From NCBI GenBank assembly GCA_947568835.1, contig OX387605.1, forward strand, positions 24,555,775-24,619,774: a stretch of DNA of 64,000 nucleotides. Direction: 5' to 3'. Made by a program: the position numbers and the translations under genes. The stretch comes from Protonemura montana (Eukaryota > Arthropoda > Insecta > Plecoptera > Nemouridae). Under the pieces are notes generated by a model. That model made no database searches and had not been told where the DNA came from. It saw only the letters and a program-made list of their open reading frames with translations. This document shows positions 51,724 to 64,000 of the stretch, one piece after another. Numbering within the stretch: position 1 is the first letter of the stretch; every line of letters begins with the position of its first letter.

Positions 51724-52699
51724 TTCAAAGATCGCGACTCCCCAGCACGGTTCCCCAGTGACCCCGATATCGTCGGCCCAGATCCTCGCCCTCGTCCCAG
51801 CGTTTCCCGGTCTCCTCTGATGTCTCCGCGGGCCTCCACATCTTCATCAAGCCACGGACAGGCCGGGTTATTGTGCGACTCTTCGACGCCGACTTGCCGT
51901 CTGTAATCTGGCTTTTCACTCAGCGAGTCGACGATAACTGCGCTCTACGGCTCCCCGCTGAGCGTGGGGCGTTGCGCCCGAACAGTTGGCGTCGCGGCGT
52001 AGCCTGACGGGAGGTGGTAATCGACAGCTTATGAGTCGTTCATGCAGTTCGACTGGTTTGAAAGAGATGTGTTGAGATCGCTGCTTTCTTTCGTCGGCAT
52101 TTTGGCGGTGAATGTGTGAGGCGGTGATGGGGTGTGGGGGGGCGTTGCTAGACGCTTTTGTGTCACATAGTTATCGTTATTGTTTTTTTTTCCTCAAAGG
52201 ATTTTCCGTAGCCAAGATAAATTGTCCGGAAACTGGCGGCAGATTAATTTGCCTCGATTGTATTAGCTATCTTTGCGAACGGCAACTGCAATTATTCATA
52301 AAACTAAACTGTTCAGCGAAAAGTTTTCAGAATCTTCGCAGTGGGATTATTTTTCTTTCGCAAATCTTTAAAATCCAGGATAGGAAGTTATAACCATATT
52401 TTATAGCATATATATTGAGAAACCAAAACCCACAGCGTATATTATTCAAAAAAGGAAATGCAACTCACACTCACACACCGTCTTATCGTCTCATCCCTAA
52501 GACACAGTACAAGATACCGATCTGATGGCACAAAATTGATGACGCACAATTAGCATAATATTCTTATTTCTTAGCACCTCCAGCCATCGTGCAGTCAGGA
52601 TTTGCAGCGAATTTACAAGAGGCCACTATCATTGCATTACGTTAGGCCGACTCGAGAAGGAGACAAAGAAAAAGCCAGTTTGCCAGTCGTTCATCACAA

Positions 52700-52748
52700 G
52701 CGGCTGAACGTTAGGACGGTCCTAGGGGTCCGGGGTTCGAGGCTGACG
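52700..52748 (+). repeat. tRNA-like sequence with B box, degenerate
   Basis: CGGCTGAACGTTAGGACGGT is followed by CCGGGGTTCGAGGCTGAC. The spacing suits A and B boxes, and the start shares GCGGCTGAAC with the copy at 43471. No cloverleaf can be completed. It is probably a remnant of a tRNA-derived SINE. Confidence 0.4.
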
Positions 52749-53709
52749 TCGGCTAAACACTCTGCCTGCAAGGACGACGCAACATCCTTAATCCGGCCGC
52801 GAGATCTGCGTCGTCTCCTCGCTTGGTCCTCGGCGACGACGGCGACGTCGAGGCCAGCAATGTAGCAAATGGGTTTATGCTAAAAAGGAGATATTATTGC
52901 CCATGTACTGTGGCGGCGACGCAGTGTGGGGGACCAGAAGAAACCCAGCACTAGACTCTACACACTTTTCCATCTCGCGCCATGATCAAAGTATTGTTTT
53001 TTTTTTTCTGTCTTCTTTCTTTCTTTGTTCTCAATTTGAGTCGGTGGCCTCGCGGGCTGTATACTTTGCTCGCGGAAAAAGAGATAGCGATCAACTGAAA
53101 GATATAGGGTGGGGGAGGGAGAGGGAGATAGATAAATTCCCATGAAAGTCATCTGTCAAGTGGTAAAGCAATTGGCTCGTTCTGCGACTTGGCAGAATGT
53201 GTGTGTGTGGGAAAGAGTGGTGAGTATCTAGGAAGGCGTTTTGCCACCAAAGAACCCAGAGCTGGCGCACCAATTTCGCAACGCGAAACGAATTCACGGC
53301 TGATTATTGCCACCAATTCTATTTGGCCGCTTCTCGCGGCGTCAATAGCCCATCCCGAGCGCCATCGGCAACGTGTTAAACGCCTGTAGGCATCAGTTTA
53401 TGCAAATTAATCCTTACCCTATACCAACTCAATATTTACTCGGCATCTTTTTGGTCCCCTCGACAAAGTTTCTTAACCCGCCACCGAAGAGCTAGCTAAC
53501 ATACGAACTGTTTAAACTGCGACCGAACGATTTTTCCTCGCTGACGTTCATCGTATTGTGGTCGTGAGCCTGCGGTGCATGGTGTGCTGAAACTCCCTGA
53601 AGGGCAGAGAGAATCTTCAACCGGCATTGCTGTATTTCACTCCGCACGCCGCCGCGGAAACTAATACAAAGCAATCAAACTGTGTTCAGGTCCGCCGGGA
53701 AAAGTCAGT

Positions 53710-54180
53710 CCTTTGAATTTCCATAATTAATGATTTAATTTTCTCGTGCTTATCAGTGTGTTAATTATCTAGAGCACGCCGTAGAAAGAAGCGCGCGCAG
53801 ACAAAGGGAGGATCATGAATAGGTTAAGCCCAGTGAACTGTTTAATCAGGCTGGAAAAGCTCCTGCTAAAATAACCATTATCGCGTATACGAGACGAACG
53901 ATAAGGATTTCAACAACAGGAAATTGAGATTTTAAAGTGCGGGGGCTTATAACGAAAGAGCAGAACAAATAATTAATATTTAACAAGGCATGAACGCTGA
54001 TTATTAAGACGTAATTAATATATATCCACCAGATAATTTACACTTCTTGATCAGAGTGAAAAACGAACGCTTCAATTCACGTTTCGCTGCACATTAAAGA
54101 GCAGCACGAAAGGTTATCGTTTTAATCGGCTCCATTACCTTCTAATTACCAGACAATAAAGGTGTTTAATCCACATGACA
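53710..54180. promoter_or_regulatory. TAAT-dense block, candidate conserved non-coding element
   Basis: Many TAATTA/ATTAAT words are interleaved with other plausible factor sites: CTTATCA (GATA type), CAATAAA, and TTTTAATCGGCTCCATTA. There are no simple repeats and no coding frame. The texture resembles a developmental enhancer. This is inference only. Confidence 0.3.
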
Positions 54181-55419
54181 AAATTATCCCCTCGCATTAT
54201 CTCTCCAGTCACAACACGACCTGCTATCGGCCTCCTACAAGCAAGTCAGCACACTGCCGTGCTGCACCTCTCCAATCGATCATTAGCAAGTCTCGACTCG
54301 TCGTAGTCTTCGAGGAGTTCTTGAGGCAATTAGCCTGATTGCCAGGCCGGGCACAGACGCCGCGCAAATCCCGGCAAATCGCTGCGCCCGCGAAGGTTCG
54401 ACGCCGGACGCCCGCCCGGCGACGCGCCTCGCCTGCGGCACCGCGACGCCTACTAATCAGCCGCGAACGGCAATCAACTGGCCGGTGATACTTAGCGCTC
54501 GGCTGATTCCGGATTCTAGGTCCACCAAAACAACGGAATCTCGGCACGAGGATGCGAGTAGAGTTTGCTACACAGCTCACCCTCTAAACGCAGAAAAGCA
54601 AACGGTACTAACTTATGTTTTAGTATATGATTTGTCTGGTTGTCTCTTTAAATGATTAAAAATCAAAGGAAGAAAGTGCGAACGAACAGGGACACGAATA
54701 CACGCTGAACACCGAAGACAGGAACGCACAATGCCCCACAAGATCTTGAATGTAAGACGCAGCCGCTTTGAAACGAAACGTCTCGTGTTAGCTCGTTGAC
54801 AATATCGCATCCCGCGGTGACTGGCTTGGATTAAGAGACAATGCGATTCTAAATAATCTCTTGGTTGCATTCATTATATTTGTTCAACATTGTATAATTG
54901 TAATTAAGACGAATGGACGAACTCCAGTCGAGGCGAAGTAGCAAGTTCAGCGACTTTCTAATTGTGTAAGTTTGTACAAGTGTGAAATGAGAATGTCCTC
55001 GCCGAATGAAAGGCATTTGTCTGAGCAGGGAGAAGCCGCTAGAGAGATTTAGCCCATCGTGAAACTAGGGGCTGAACTCTGCCACAAAGCACATCTGTGA
55101 TGCTTCTTTGGCCAACCAGAAATCACGGTGAACATTTAAAAATTAAAAAAGCTTACTTAAAACCGATCTTAACCATAAAGCTTCAGGTGTCTTACGATCC
55201 TATCCAAAGTAGCTACAGAAATACATTTAATTAGTTCTTTCACTAATTAATTACCTAAGTAATAACGGGGAAATGTTGTGAAAACTAGCGGCCTATAAAA
55301 CAGCAGCGTGCATAGCCGTTACCGACGCAAACAAAGAGCGGCGAGCACGGCACACCAAGCTTCGTCCATGCTAAACACAAATGTTATCATTATTCTGCAA
55401 TTATGCCGCACAAAGCATC

Positions 55420-55448
55420 GCGCTAGTAAAATTGCATTTTACTAGCGC
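55420..55448. other. Perfect 12-bp stem hairpin
   Basis: GCGCTAGTAAAA / TTTTACTAGCGC around the 5-nt loop TTGCA. There is no mismatch in the stem. It is too short for a microRNA precursor. No U-rich stop or promoter is evident. Confidence 0.8.
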
Positions 55449-57544
55449 TTGCGTTCAAAAAAAACACACCGACCATCAAAGAAAACACTTAAGTTTCTGA
55501 TTTGGCGGAAACTGCGTTACACTGATGTAGCCTGTTAACAATTCTTTCAGCTTGATAACGAGACAAAAAGAAAATCCCGGGCCACTGTCTAGAGTAAATT
55601 GGAACTCTTCCGAGCGTGAACGCACACATTTTCAACCTACATCAACATTAAAGCGCCGTGCTCGGTAACCAACCTCCTTCTGGACACATCCTACTTGGCA
55701 TTTTGTTTACACCCCCCCGGCGGCAACAACGTCGGCTTGTATATAGGGTAGCGTACGCGCCTTGACTTTGCCACTAGATAGTTCTTAAGAGCTAATTTGC
55801 ATACTCTTTGAGCCACCAATAGCACGAGTAATCTAATTGCTGGCACGTCTTCTCAGCTAGCGAATCTAGCCTTTCTAGCGCCTGGCCGTCGGGCACAAAC
55901 TGCTATCCATGGACGCTATACCACATAGGTTACAAGAGCCAGGTCGCTCAGTGGACTCGCTGTGACCGGAGAGTTATTGTTGGACAAGGGATGCTACACA
56001 GGCTTAAAGCTAGTTTCAAGTACCTGCTGCTAACCTAAAGTCAAAGTGGTGAAGTACAGTTGACCGTTTGTAATTAATGCTGGAAATTACTGACTATTTC
56101 AAAGAGAAGAAAATTACAATCCTTGGTCTTTATACCTCAACTTTGGGACAAATTTTCTGTGCATTTTTGATTTTATGACACGACCAAGGTCCTTACATAA
56201 AAAAGCGAGGGTATAATCAAAGTCACGCACACACGCTGACCCTGACAGGAATTTCATAATTGAGTGGAATTGTTAATCAACGCTGAGTCTAATATAGTGC
56301 GAGCAAACTATGCACTCACCCGAGCATGCATCTCCGCTTTTCGAAACGAGCCGTTGCTTAAAACGGAAACGGTTAAAAATAAGCAAAAAAACGAAAACCC
56401 TTTTAGGTGCTTGAGCTAGTTCTTAGCTATTTTACACACGAGAACGAATTACACGATGAAATTTATCTGCGCGTGTGTCGTGCCATTTTGTCGCTGGGCA
56501 GGGCAAGTATGTCGTCGTCAGATGCTGATCTCATGGTCCACTTGTCGGCCAACTCAGCGACATAGGGACGACACCGCCTTGCGACAGCGCATAACTCATC
56601 TCAAGCAACCACGTGGCAAGAAGACACTGCACAGCGTCAGCCGAATAAGAACGAGGAACAATTCGATATTTAAGTCCATCTGCTTCTGCTGCAGCCACTG
56701 TCCCAAAAATTATTGTTTCAATTACTGATTCTCACAATTGGCAGGGCATTTTTTGTTGCTAAAAAACACTAAAAACATGATATTTCAAAAAAAGGAATGG
56801 TGTTTCATAACACAATAACCGGCTCAACATTATTGCCCAACGCACGACAGTCAAATTTATATCTGTTTGGCTGGCGTGCGTTTCGTCCCAGAGGCAAAAA
56901 CTGCGCCCCATTAATGTCACTGTCGCAGTTATCCTTAGCACTTAAGTTAAGCAGCACTGCTCTTAGCCTGACATCGAATGGGTGAACACTGTTTTTTTGT
57001 AGGATTAGATTCGCTCGATTTGGAATTGAGAAAACAATAATTCGCATCTTAAAGTTCTCCTGCCTGTAGAGACATCTCAGTTCTGGGTGTTTACTGTGCG
57101 TCCCCCCCCCCCCTCCCAACCAACGCCACGAGGAAATTGCGTCTCTTCTTTGCAACTTCCGGCGCTGCAACACCGCGGTTCGGTCGCCAGTTCGCCCACA
57201 CGGTGCCCGTGTTGGTGCCTAGGCTAACTACCTACATGCATTACCGTGGTGGCGGAGGAAATGAGAAATAATACACACAGCTCGCAGGGAGGCGGCGGCG
57301 GCGACGATAAATTCAACAGCAAAGCGCACTTAAGCAGCTCGGAAAATGGGGTGAAAAGTGCTTAAGAAAGGAAACTGCTGTTAGACTCGGTGCTCCTTAA
57401 CGCATATTTAGACAATATCAAAGGACGCGAGCTCGCGTTCTGCTATCGTGTAATGTTTCTCAAGACGAGCGAAGCCATGGGGAAGTTGAACATAACTCTG
57501 CTAGTGGAGGACTGAAATGGCGACATGGTATGACAGCTATATGG

Positions 57545-57567
57545 ATGGGGAGGGGGGGGGGGGGGGG
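57545..57567 (+). repeat. G-rich tract with G16 core
   Basis: GGGGA followed by G16. Confidence 0.9.
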
Positions 57568-58249
57568 ATCTGAATTAACAAACAAATCTGGTTGCGGTTG
57601 ACTTCATTGAAAGTATAACTCACTAAGCCGAGGCAAATTTCTTCGAGATGGAGAGGAAAAAATTGAATAAATTTGATTGCCATTATTTTAATGAAAATAG
57701 ATTCTTTTGTGCGATCGTATGCAAAGAGATAATAAATGCTCAGCAAACATTTTTTTTTGCCCTTTGAACAAACTGAATAATACATGCACAGTCGAGCGTT
57801 ACGTCAGTTGCCAATAAATTAGCATTTTGAACGGGATGTCGAGAAAGACGATATAAATATCACTCTATAAGTTCCGCTAAAAGCCGCTTGTTATAGATAT
57901 GGAAACATATAGCGCCAGTGTCAGACATGTGCACCCCTCCCCCTCGCAGCCGGGCTATCACCCCCGACCAACCTAGAGCGGGCGCCCAAAAATAAACCCA
58001 TTTTTATGCGAAAATATATCACACATCAGTCACGTTCTACTGACACAATGAACGTTCATGCAGAATGCAAAATTGCAAAAAATTACAACACATCTCCCGC
58101 ATTTATTAGCCATATATCCTAGCGCAATGCCAGCATGTGCACATAGAGGATTTCCGGAGCGTACACCCAAAGCGCCCCTATCTGTCGCCCGCATATTGTC
58201 GTGTTGACGAAATGTCCTCGACGCCGCCAGAGAGCGACGCCCTAACGTG

Positions 58250-58266
58250 ACGTCGACGCCGACGCC
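58250..58266. repeat. Short (GACGCC)n repeat
   Basis: GACGTC followed by two GACGCC units. Confidence 0.6.
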
Positions 58267-58382
58267 GTGGTCATAAGCGTGAGTTGAATGCACATGCACC
58301 CGTGATTGATTTGTCTTGATAACGCGGTCCACAACGAGCGTGCTACGCGGAATAATGTCTGAACCCTACCGCCGTCGTGCCA

Positions 58383-58414
58383 GGGTGGTGGGGGGTGGGG
58401 GGGGGGGGGGGGGG
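58383..58414 (+). repeat. G-rich tract with G18 core
   Basis: GGGT and GGGGGGT runs followed by G18 at 58397-58414. Confidence 0.9.
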
Positions 58415-61400
58415 CGTTTTGAATATTAATACAATTGCAGGTCCGGTTAGATCGAGATCGACGTCTAAACTGCTCTGCACGGCCGGGGAGGCCGTCGATC
58501 GGATCGCCGCTCGCGCGGTCAGTGGTCGGTTGATGAATCACTTTTTTGCACTGGCACGCCATTTCGATGCAAGATGAAGTTTGCAGAGACGTTTTGGTTT
58601 GTAAGGTTACTCGCGGAATCGAGTTTAGCGTTGGTGCCCGTGGCTGTCGAGGGCTCGTAAATTGGGAGTGGAATTATTTATTTATTCAAAGTATCATCTT
58701 GTAGCCATCGTTTTGTTTTGTTTGTTGCCAGCAAAATGGTGAATTAATCTTGTCGAAAGTAGCACCTATATCGCCGTACACGAACCGCGGTATTTTGAGC
58801 GCCGCGGAAAAGCATGCAATCCAAGTAACCAGCTTTTCTTTGGAGAGAAAAGACTCTCGGAAAATTGTTCGTTTTGCTCGGCTTTCCGACCGCGAATGAA
58901 AATGCGATTTCCGAATGGCGGCGTCGTGAGCGGGTAATTTTTCCGAGGGAGATTTCTCAGCTTTTATAAATAGATCTTAGAATTATCGAAGAATTATTCA
59001 CATACACCGGAAAAACACGGGGAAAACCGTTAAACCTGCTACGAAACACAGATTCGTACTTTTCCTAATAAGAATTGCCAGCTGTGCATTTTCTCGAGTT
59101 TCTCATCTCTTTTTTGATACTCCTTCGCGACAAAAAAAAAAAAAAGCACAAACAAACGTTATTTCCTTTGACTTATTGGATAACAGAAGTGATTGATGTG
59201 GGGATAATTTCAATAAAAATTGTATTTTGACGCGAGGTGTATCCATACTTCAACGGGGGGGTGCTGCGGAGGGTGCGTTTTGCGCTCCGGCTATGCGAGG
59301 GATGAAATAATAAAGTGATTCGATTTCCTCCCGTCGTAGCCGGCTACAAATGAGCAGGACGGGAATACAAATGGCCGATCGGAAGGAATCGAATTGGTTC
59401 ATTCTGTACGGCGCAACCCATACATCTTCCGACAGGCTGCTATAGAAACTTTGAAGCGGCAGCGTTTTTAGATGCTCTCAAATCGCATGCTTAACAGATT
59501 TAAATAGCAAACAAGGAGATGCAAACTTGATGAGCTGTCTTGTTTCTTCATGTATTTTCTACGAAATATTTTTGCCAAAACAGGCTTTTACTCTACTTTT
59601 TCAAAGCAGTTCCGAGCAAAGTTAATTTCGCAGCTAATTGTTCGTGTATTGCTTCTTCTAATTAATACCAAAATCGGCCTGAAGCCCAAAAACGTCAAGC
59701 TTCAAGTTGCCGAATCTGCCAAACACTGCGAGATAATTTAACTTGTTTGTGCCGAGAATTCCTCTCGAGTACAGAGAATTAACTGGCCATGAACCGGGGC
59801 TTGATTATCAAACCCAAACCCTAACTAAACCCATCATTTTTAATCAAACTTATTTCAGGCTATGCAAAAAATATGGGCTCTTGTAAGCTAGAAATCCGTT
59901 GACAGAGTGCGTTACCATCGCGATGATTATTTCCACAGATCAATGTATAGCGAAAATCGGCAGCGCGAGCGAAATATACTGAATTGCTAATAACGCCATC
60001 TCTCCGACGAGTTCCAAATTATATTAAAGTATCTGCTCTCCCCGAAAAGTATTGTGTGGACAATTGAAACCGGGAATGAATAAACAGTGCGCGTCCATAT
60101 ACGCTTCTACCAAAACAGTACCTTGAAAGCGTTCAACTACACGCATGACGCGTATGTCAACAAAACTCTGGTTTGTCTCAGAGCTGACAGAAGGACGCCT
60201 CTAGAGACAAAAAAGACGCTCATCTCAAGATGCCGGCCGAGCGTCGAGCGATTACTCTGGTCCCCCACACCAGAGGGAGGCCCAAGAGCCGCGTTATTAA
60301 AGTGGATGCCGAAGACAAAACGGCGCGTCATTCGGCGACCTGCTTCTTGTCTGCCGAGGAGTGACGTTTCTCGGAGATGGATCACGTGTAATTCGTTGTC
60401 ATGATAAGAGAGTTACTCAGCGTCGAGACGCGCTTTCACTACAAGTGTACGTTAGCTAATTTGTTTGTTGAAAAATGACTGGCAAAACAACGGTGGAGAG
60501 GGCTAATTCTTAAGGGCTGCGTTACTAACTTTGTAAGGCACGTGTGTGGCCTTACACCGTTTAACCTGTTCTGGAGAAGCTTGCCCGAGCTTGTGTGACG
60601 ATCATCTTACAATAGAAAATATTTTACATTTAACGAATGCATGTCTTTCCTTTTGGTTTGGTGGTCTTAATTGCACATACAATCGTAGCACCTATATACA
60701 TCAAAACCTGACAAAATATATATTTACTTTTAAGGAAAGACACATTTTAAATCTTCTGTTAGTGATCCTGGTACAAAAAAAACAAACACACTTTTTTTAA
60801 TTGTGGTCTGCAGGTAGATATTCTGAGCTCATTGCTTTCTGAAACGATATTAAATTTGTTTTTACGACTCGGCAGATTTCAGCGTCCGCCATTGGGCAGG
60901 TTAATGACGTCTGTCGTGCAAATAACGAGCGATGTTAAAGAAAAAAACTTTGCTCCGCTTTGCGTATATCCTTTGCGAAAAATGAAAATACGACGTCTTC
61001 CTCCCCGCGCCCCACCCCCCATCACCCGGCGCTGGCGCGCCGTTTCCACAAGAGATAAGATAGAACACAAACGCAGCGAACAAACGCGTACCTACGTAAA
61101 CCCCCCCAACCCCCTGGCGAAAAAAGAGAGCAACTAAGAAAATTAGCCTTACACGGCATAGCAGAAGACAGTTAACCACCGGCAGCACTAGAAGTTGAAG
61201 ATAGTTAATATTATAATTTGATTGCGCTCGTGCTGCTCGCGGCGGCCGGGGATGTACATGCAGCCCAATTAAAACAAAGATCGCTCTAGGCCACGCCACG
61301 TGGAGGCTGGCTCTTTGCCGCGGTGCTTGTCGAGGTTGCTTTGCTCGTAGCAGTTTTGCAGAAGTCAGCTAGATTCTTGGATTTGCCGTACAATGATGTT

Positions 61401-64000
61401 TGGTTACATGTACTTGTTATCCAAGCCCGTTCTGTGGGTGCTGGATTTCCCGTAAGACCCTGCAAGAACCGAATGTTAGCCAATTTAGATCATCGACAAA
61501 GATATGCGTTCCTTATTATGAAAAACCTGCCAGAGAGGCAAAAGAAACTTAGAATTCCTCTTAAAAAATGTATATTTTTCCAGAAATCTTTTTGAACGAA
61601 GGAAATTCTGATTTGTGGTATTCAATCATCTGTTGCAACACATTCATTCTTGATTTACAGTTGTATATGTCGGCCGATATTTTAATCGAAACTATCTCAA
61701 AATAGGTATGAACTCAAACCCCTCGCAAGACCTTTGTGGGAAACAATTGTGGATGACCCTTGTGCAAGAATGGGTCCCCTTTCTCTGCATGGTGCATCAC
61801 CAGCCAGATCGGACCTCGTACATTCGCGCGACGACTAACAGTGATTGAGCCGCGGGTTGCAAAGCTTCAGATTAGCAGTGCCGTGTTGAGTCCAGGTGAC
61901 CCGTATAGCTGACCTTATATACCTCGTTAAATCACCGTTTCAGATCACTGATCCGGATCGCTTGCGCTAGTTTCTGAACGCGCTCGCTCGCGATCCTCGC
62001 CAATAATCGCTTCGTCGCTCGTGAGTCGTGCAGAGGTGCATTTGCGTTACGAGCTGTCGAATGCACGGGCGATCACTCGTTGGTTAAAGGTTTGTCGTGT
62101 TTAACGACGCACTGTTTTGACTGCACGTGTTCGACACTAGTCCACTATTACCTAACGATGGCTAGAATAAGAATAGCAGGTACGTATAGCTAAGAAAGGA
62201 GGACGAGACGAGAAAAAAGAACTTTCTACAAGCATGAAGTTTTGCCACGTGTCACCAAACACTGCTTTAGTATGGACATTGACGATTTTGAACTTAATAT
62301 TAATTCCCTTACACCTCATTCGTAAGCGTAGACCACACAGTGTGTGGCAGAGAAAAAGAGACCAGACAACAGGTAAATATTTACTAGATACCAAGCGGTG
62401 CCAATTCGGTCTTGCTAATAGATCGCAAGCTGTTCAGCAGAAATGTTTTCTTTATTGCAATATTTTGAACAGATTTCAGGTAAGGCAAAAATAATTCACG
62501 TGGAAATCAAGCATGCTTGTCGCGGCAGATTATTTTATTACACTAAAGTGAATATTTATTCTGTCAATCACACAATCTAGACCTGCATTTATGCTGTTTA
62601 TTTCTAGTTTGGTGGATTATTTAGTTTGTACGGTTCTAAGCGTGTAGCAAATTGCACGGGTATGTTGCTTATGATATGCTTTTGTTAAGTATTGGGTTGA
62701 AATCCAGTTACCAGTAGAAAAGTTGATCTGTTACCTCGACCTTCCATGCATTTTGCAAATATTATCTGAGTAAAACGATTCAAAGGAAATCGCTGTACTG
62801 CTATTTCACATAGCGGAACCACCGTTGCACGCCGCTTCAGGCTACGAACAGTCTACAATGCAGTCTTTACCACTGCAAAATGTATTCCAAACATGCCACA
62901 AGTTTGATAAACCCTTTACCATGGAACAATTGTCTGCAGTACCTTTCCAACGATATTTAAATGGAAATTATTTGCATTTTTTTACTTCTCGTGGCTCCGA
63001 AATGCAAGCCACTGCTGCCACTGCTGCCACTGCTGCTCCAACTGTTTTAAATTATTTAATTACAGAATTCAAAATGTAACATACGCTGCTAAAAAAAAAC
63101 ATACATTCGCAACAGTATTGTGGTCATAATACGTTGGCATTCCGTAATAAAAACAATAAAATGACAGCATACACGGCCAAGTCAAGTTCACCAAAAAAGC
63201 TACCCAGAAATTGTTTGTCCTTGTCCAAGGAACTCATTTTCCTGCACAACGAACATCTTGCGGCTCCAAGACGTTCCATGGCCCCTACCACAGACTGAAG
63301 ACAACAACAAGACTTCCCCAAACACACACGATACGATCGCAAACTCAAGTTACGCCGCCCTCAACGCTGCAGTTGTCACAAAATATCGCGCCATTCGGCG
63401 TCGCGCGGAATGTGCTCTAGTACCCGAGCCGCGCTTTAATAACCCGGGCTTGGAGGGGGCGATACACGTGCAATGGTACATGATTTGACAGGGAAAAACG
63501 CGCGCACACATTGCGGGCCGCGTCGAGAATTTGGTGCAGCAATATCACGAGTCTGTCCGACCGCACGGTGCCCGTTTCGGCCGACGACGACCACGGAGGC
63601 ACGCAATATCCGTTCATCTTTGCACCCCGAGCACCCAGACCAAAATTGCTGCACAACGTTCGGAGCGACGCAATATGCGCTGCCACCTGCAGCATAAAAC
63701 AACGACGACGTCGGCGTCGAGGCGTTCATATGAGAAAGCGACCGTGTGGGCACATGGTGGCTGGTAGTGGTCGTATAAGTGATGGACGATCAGCACGGGA
63801 ATCATCACCAGAAGAGATTTATTTGATCATTTTCTCGCGGACACACAATGCGCAAACAGATTGTGTTGTTTTGGGTGCGCGCAGTTATAAATGCTTTCAA
63901 TTTCGGTTTTGTCGGCGGTTGCCGTCGATCAACATTATCAGCATCTGGAGAGGTTTCTTATGGTTAACGCTCACCCCCCTCCTCGGACTACATCGCGGCC
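58415..64000. other. Non-coding DNA
   Basis: An A14 run near 59130, a degenerate telomere-like AAACCC/CCCTAA patch at 59810-59832, and the SINE tail at 62097. A short (CACTGCTGC)n-like patch lies at 63010-63036. No exon recognised. Confidence 0.5.
62097..62212 (-). mobile_element. Truncated 3' fragment of the same SINE family
   Basis: On the plus strand GTGTTTAACGACGCACTG, followed by TTTTGA, is identical over 24 bases to the tail of the 20.7-kb copy. The similarity continues more weakly (CGACACTAGTCC against GGCACTGGTCC, then GGAGGACGAG against GGAGGAGAGG). It stops near 62212, before the body and 5S head. The fragment fits a 5'-truncated reverse-transcription product, or a deletion. Confidence 0.65.

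Larger units (their letters stand above)
51724..58249. other. Non-coding DNA
   Basis: Apart from the entries listed separately (52700, 53710, 55420, 57545), only short chance frames and AT-rich sequence are present. Confidence 0.5.

Noticed and set aside
59810-59832. Telomere-like AAACCC/CCCTAA patch
   Set aside because: Only one perfect CCCTAA unit. It is too degenerate to call an interstitial telomeric repeat.
62930-62990. Minus-strand AANNFHLNIVGK before a GTACTG, considered as the end of RRM1
   Set aside because: In-frame stop just upstream, poor donor, and no FVEF motif.

Overview
The window looks like nuclear DNA of an animal, most probably a lophotrochozoan and perhaps a gastropod mollusc. 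There is no bacterial gene density: no convincing open reading frame above about 190 codons, no operons and no ribosome-binding pattern. The sequence is instead filled with microsatellites, long G or C homopolymers, dispersed short repeats and 5S-rRNA-derived SINEs. The assignment to molluscs is an inference from the repeat style and from the one recognisable exon. It is not proven.

The only protein-coding piece I can identify is a 64-nt internal exon on the minus strand (37291-37354). It has a good acceptor and donor and encodes the linker between RRM1 and RRM2 of a TIA-1/TIAR (Drosophila Rox8) RNA-binding protein. I searched by eye for the neighbouring RRM1 and RRM2/RRM3 exons on the minus strand and did not find them. 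If none was missed, most of the window is intron of this gene, with introns of at least about 26 kb upstream (towards higher coordinates) and 37 kb downstream.

Mobile and repeat content. A full-length 5S-derived SINE (20694-21133) is bracketed by an 11-bp target-site duplication. A second, diverged copy lies at 16446-16855 and a tail-only copy at 62097-62212. A 20-bp core motif, usually followed by a CCTCCA box, recurs five times in both orientations (19.8, 20.1, 30.0, 50.4 and 51.4 kb). A 139-bp element with terminal inverted repeats lies at 50922-51060, between two of those copies. tRNA-like A/B-box sequences of varying quality occur near 27.3, 43.5, 49.1 and 52.7 kb. A GACGCC hexanucleotide recurs at six or more unlinked sites.

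Region by region: 1-16 kb is unannotated non-coding DNA with simple repeats. 16-21 kb is SINE-rich. 21-37 kb is non-coding with scattered repeats. 37.3 kb holds the exon. 38-45 kb is rich in G tracts, trinucleotide repeats and a CpG-rich block. 50-51.5 kb is a repeat cluster. 53.7-54.2 kb and 42.8 kb carry dense TAAT-type sites that could be conserved regulatory DNA. 55-64 kb is non-coding with one striking perfect hairpin and a SINE fragment. I see no CRISPR array, rRNA gene, intact tRNA gene, virus or novel multigene system.
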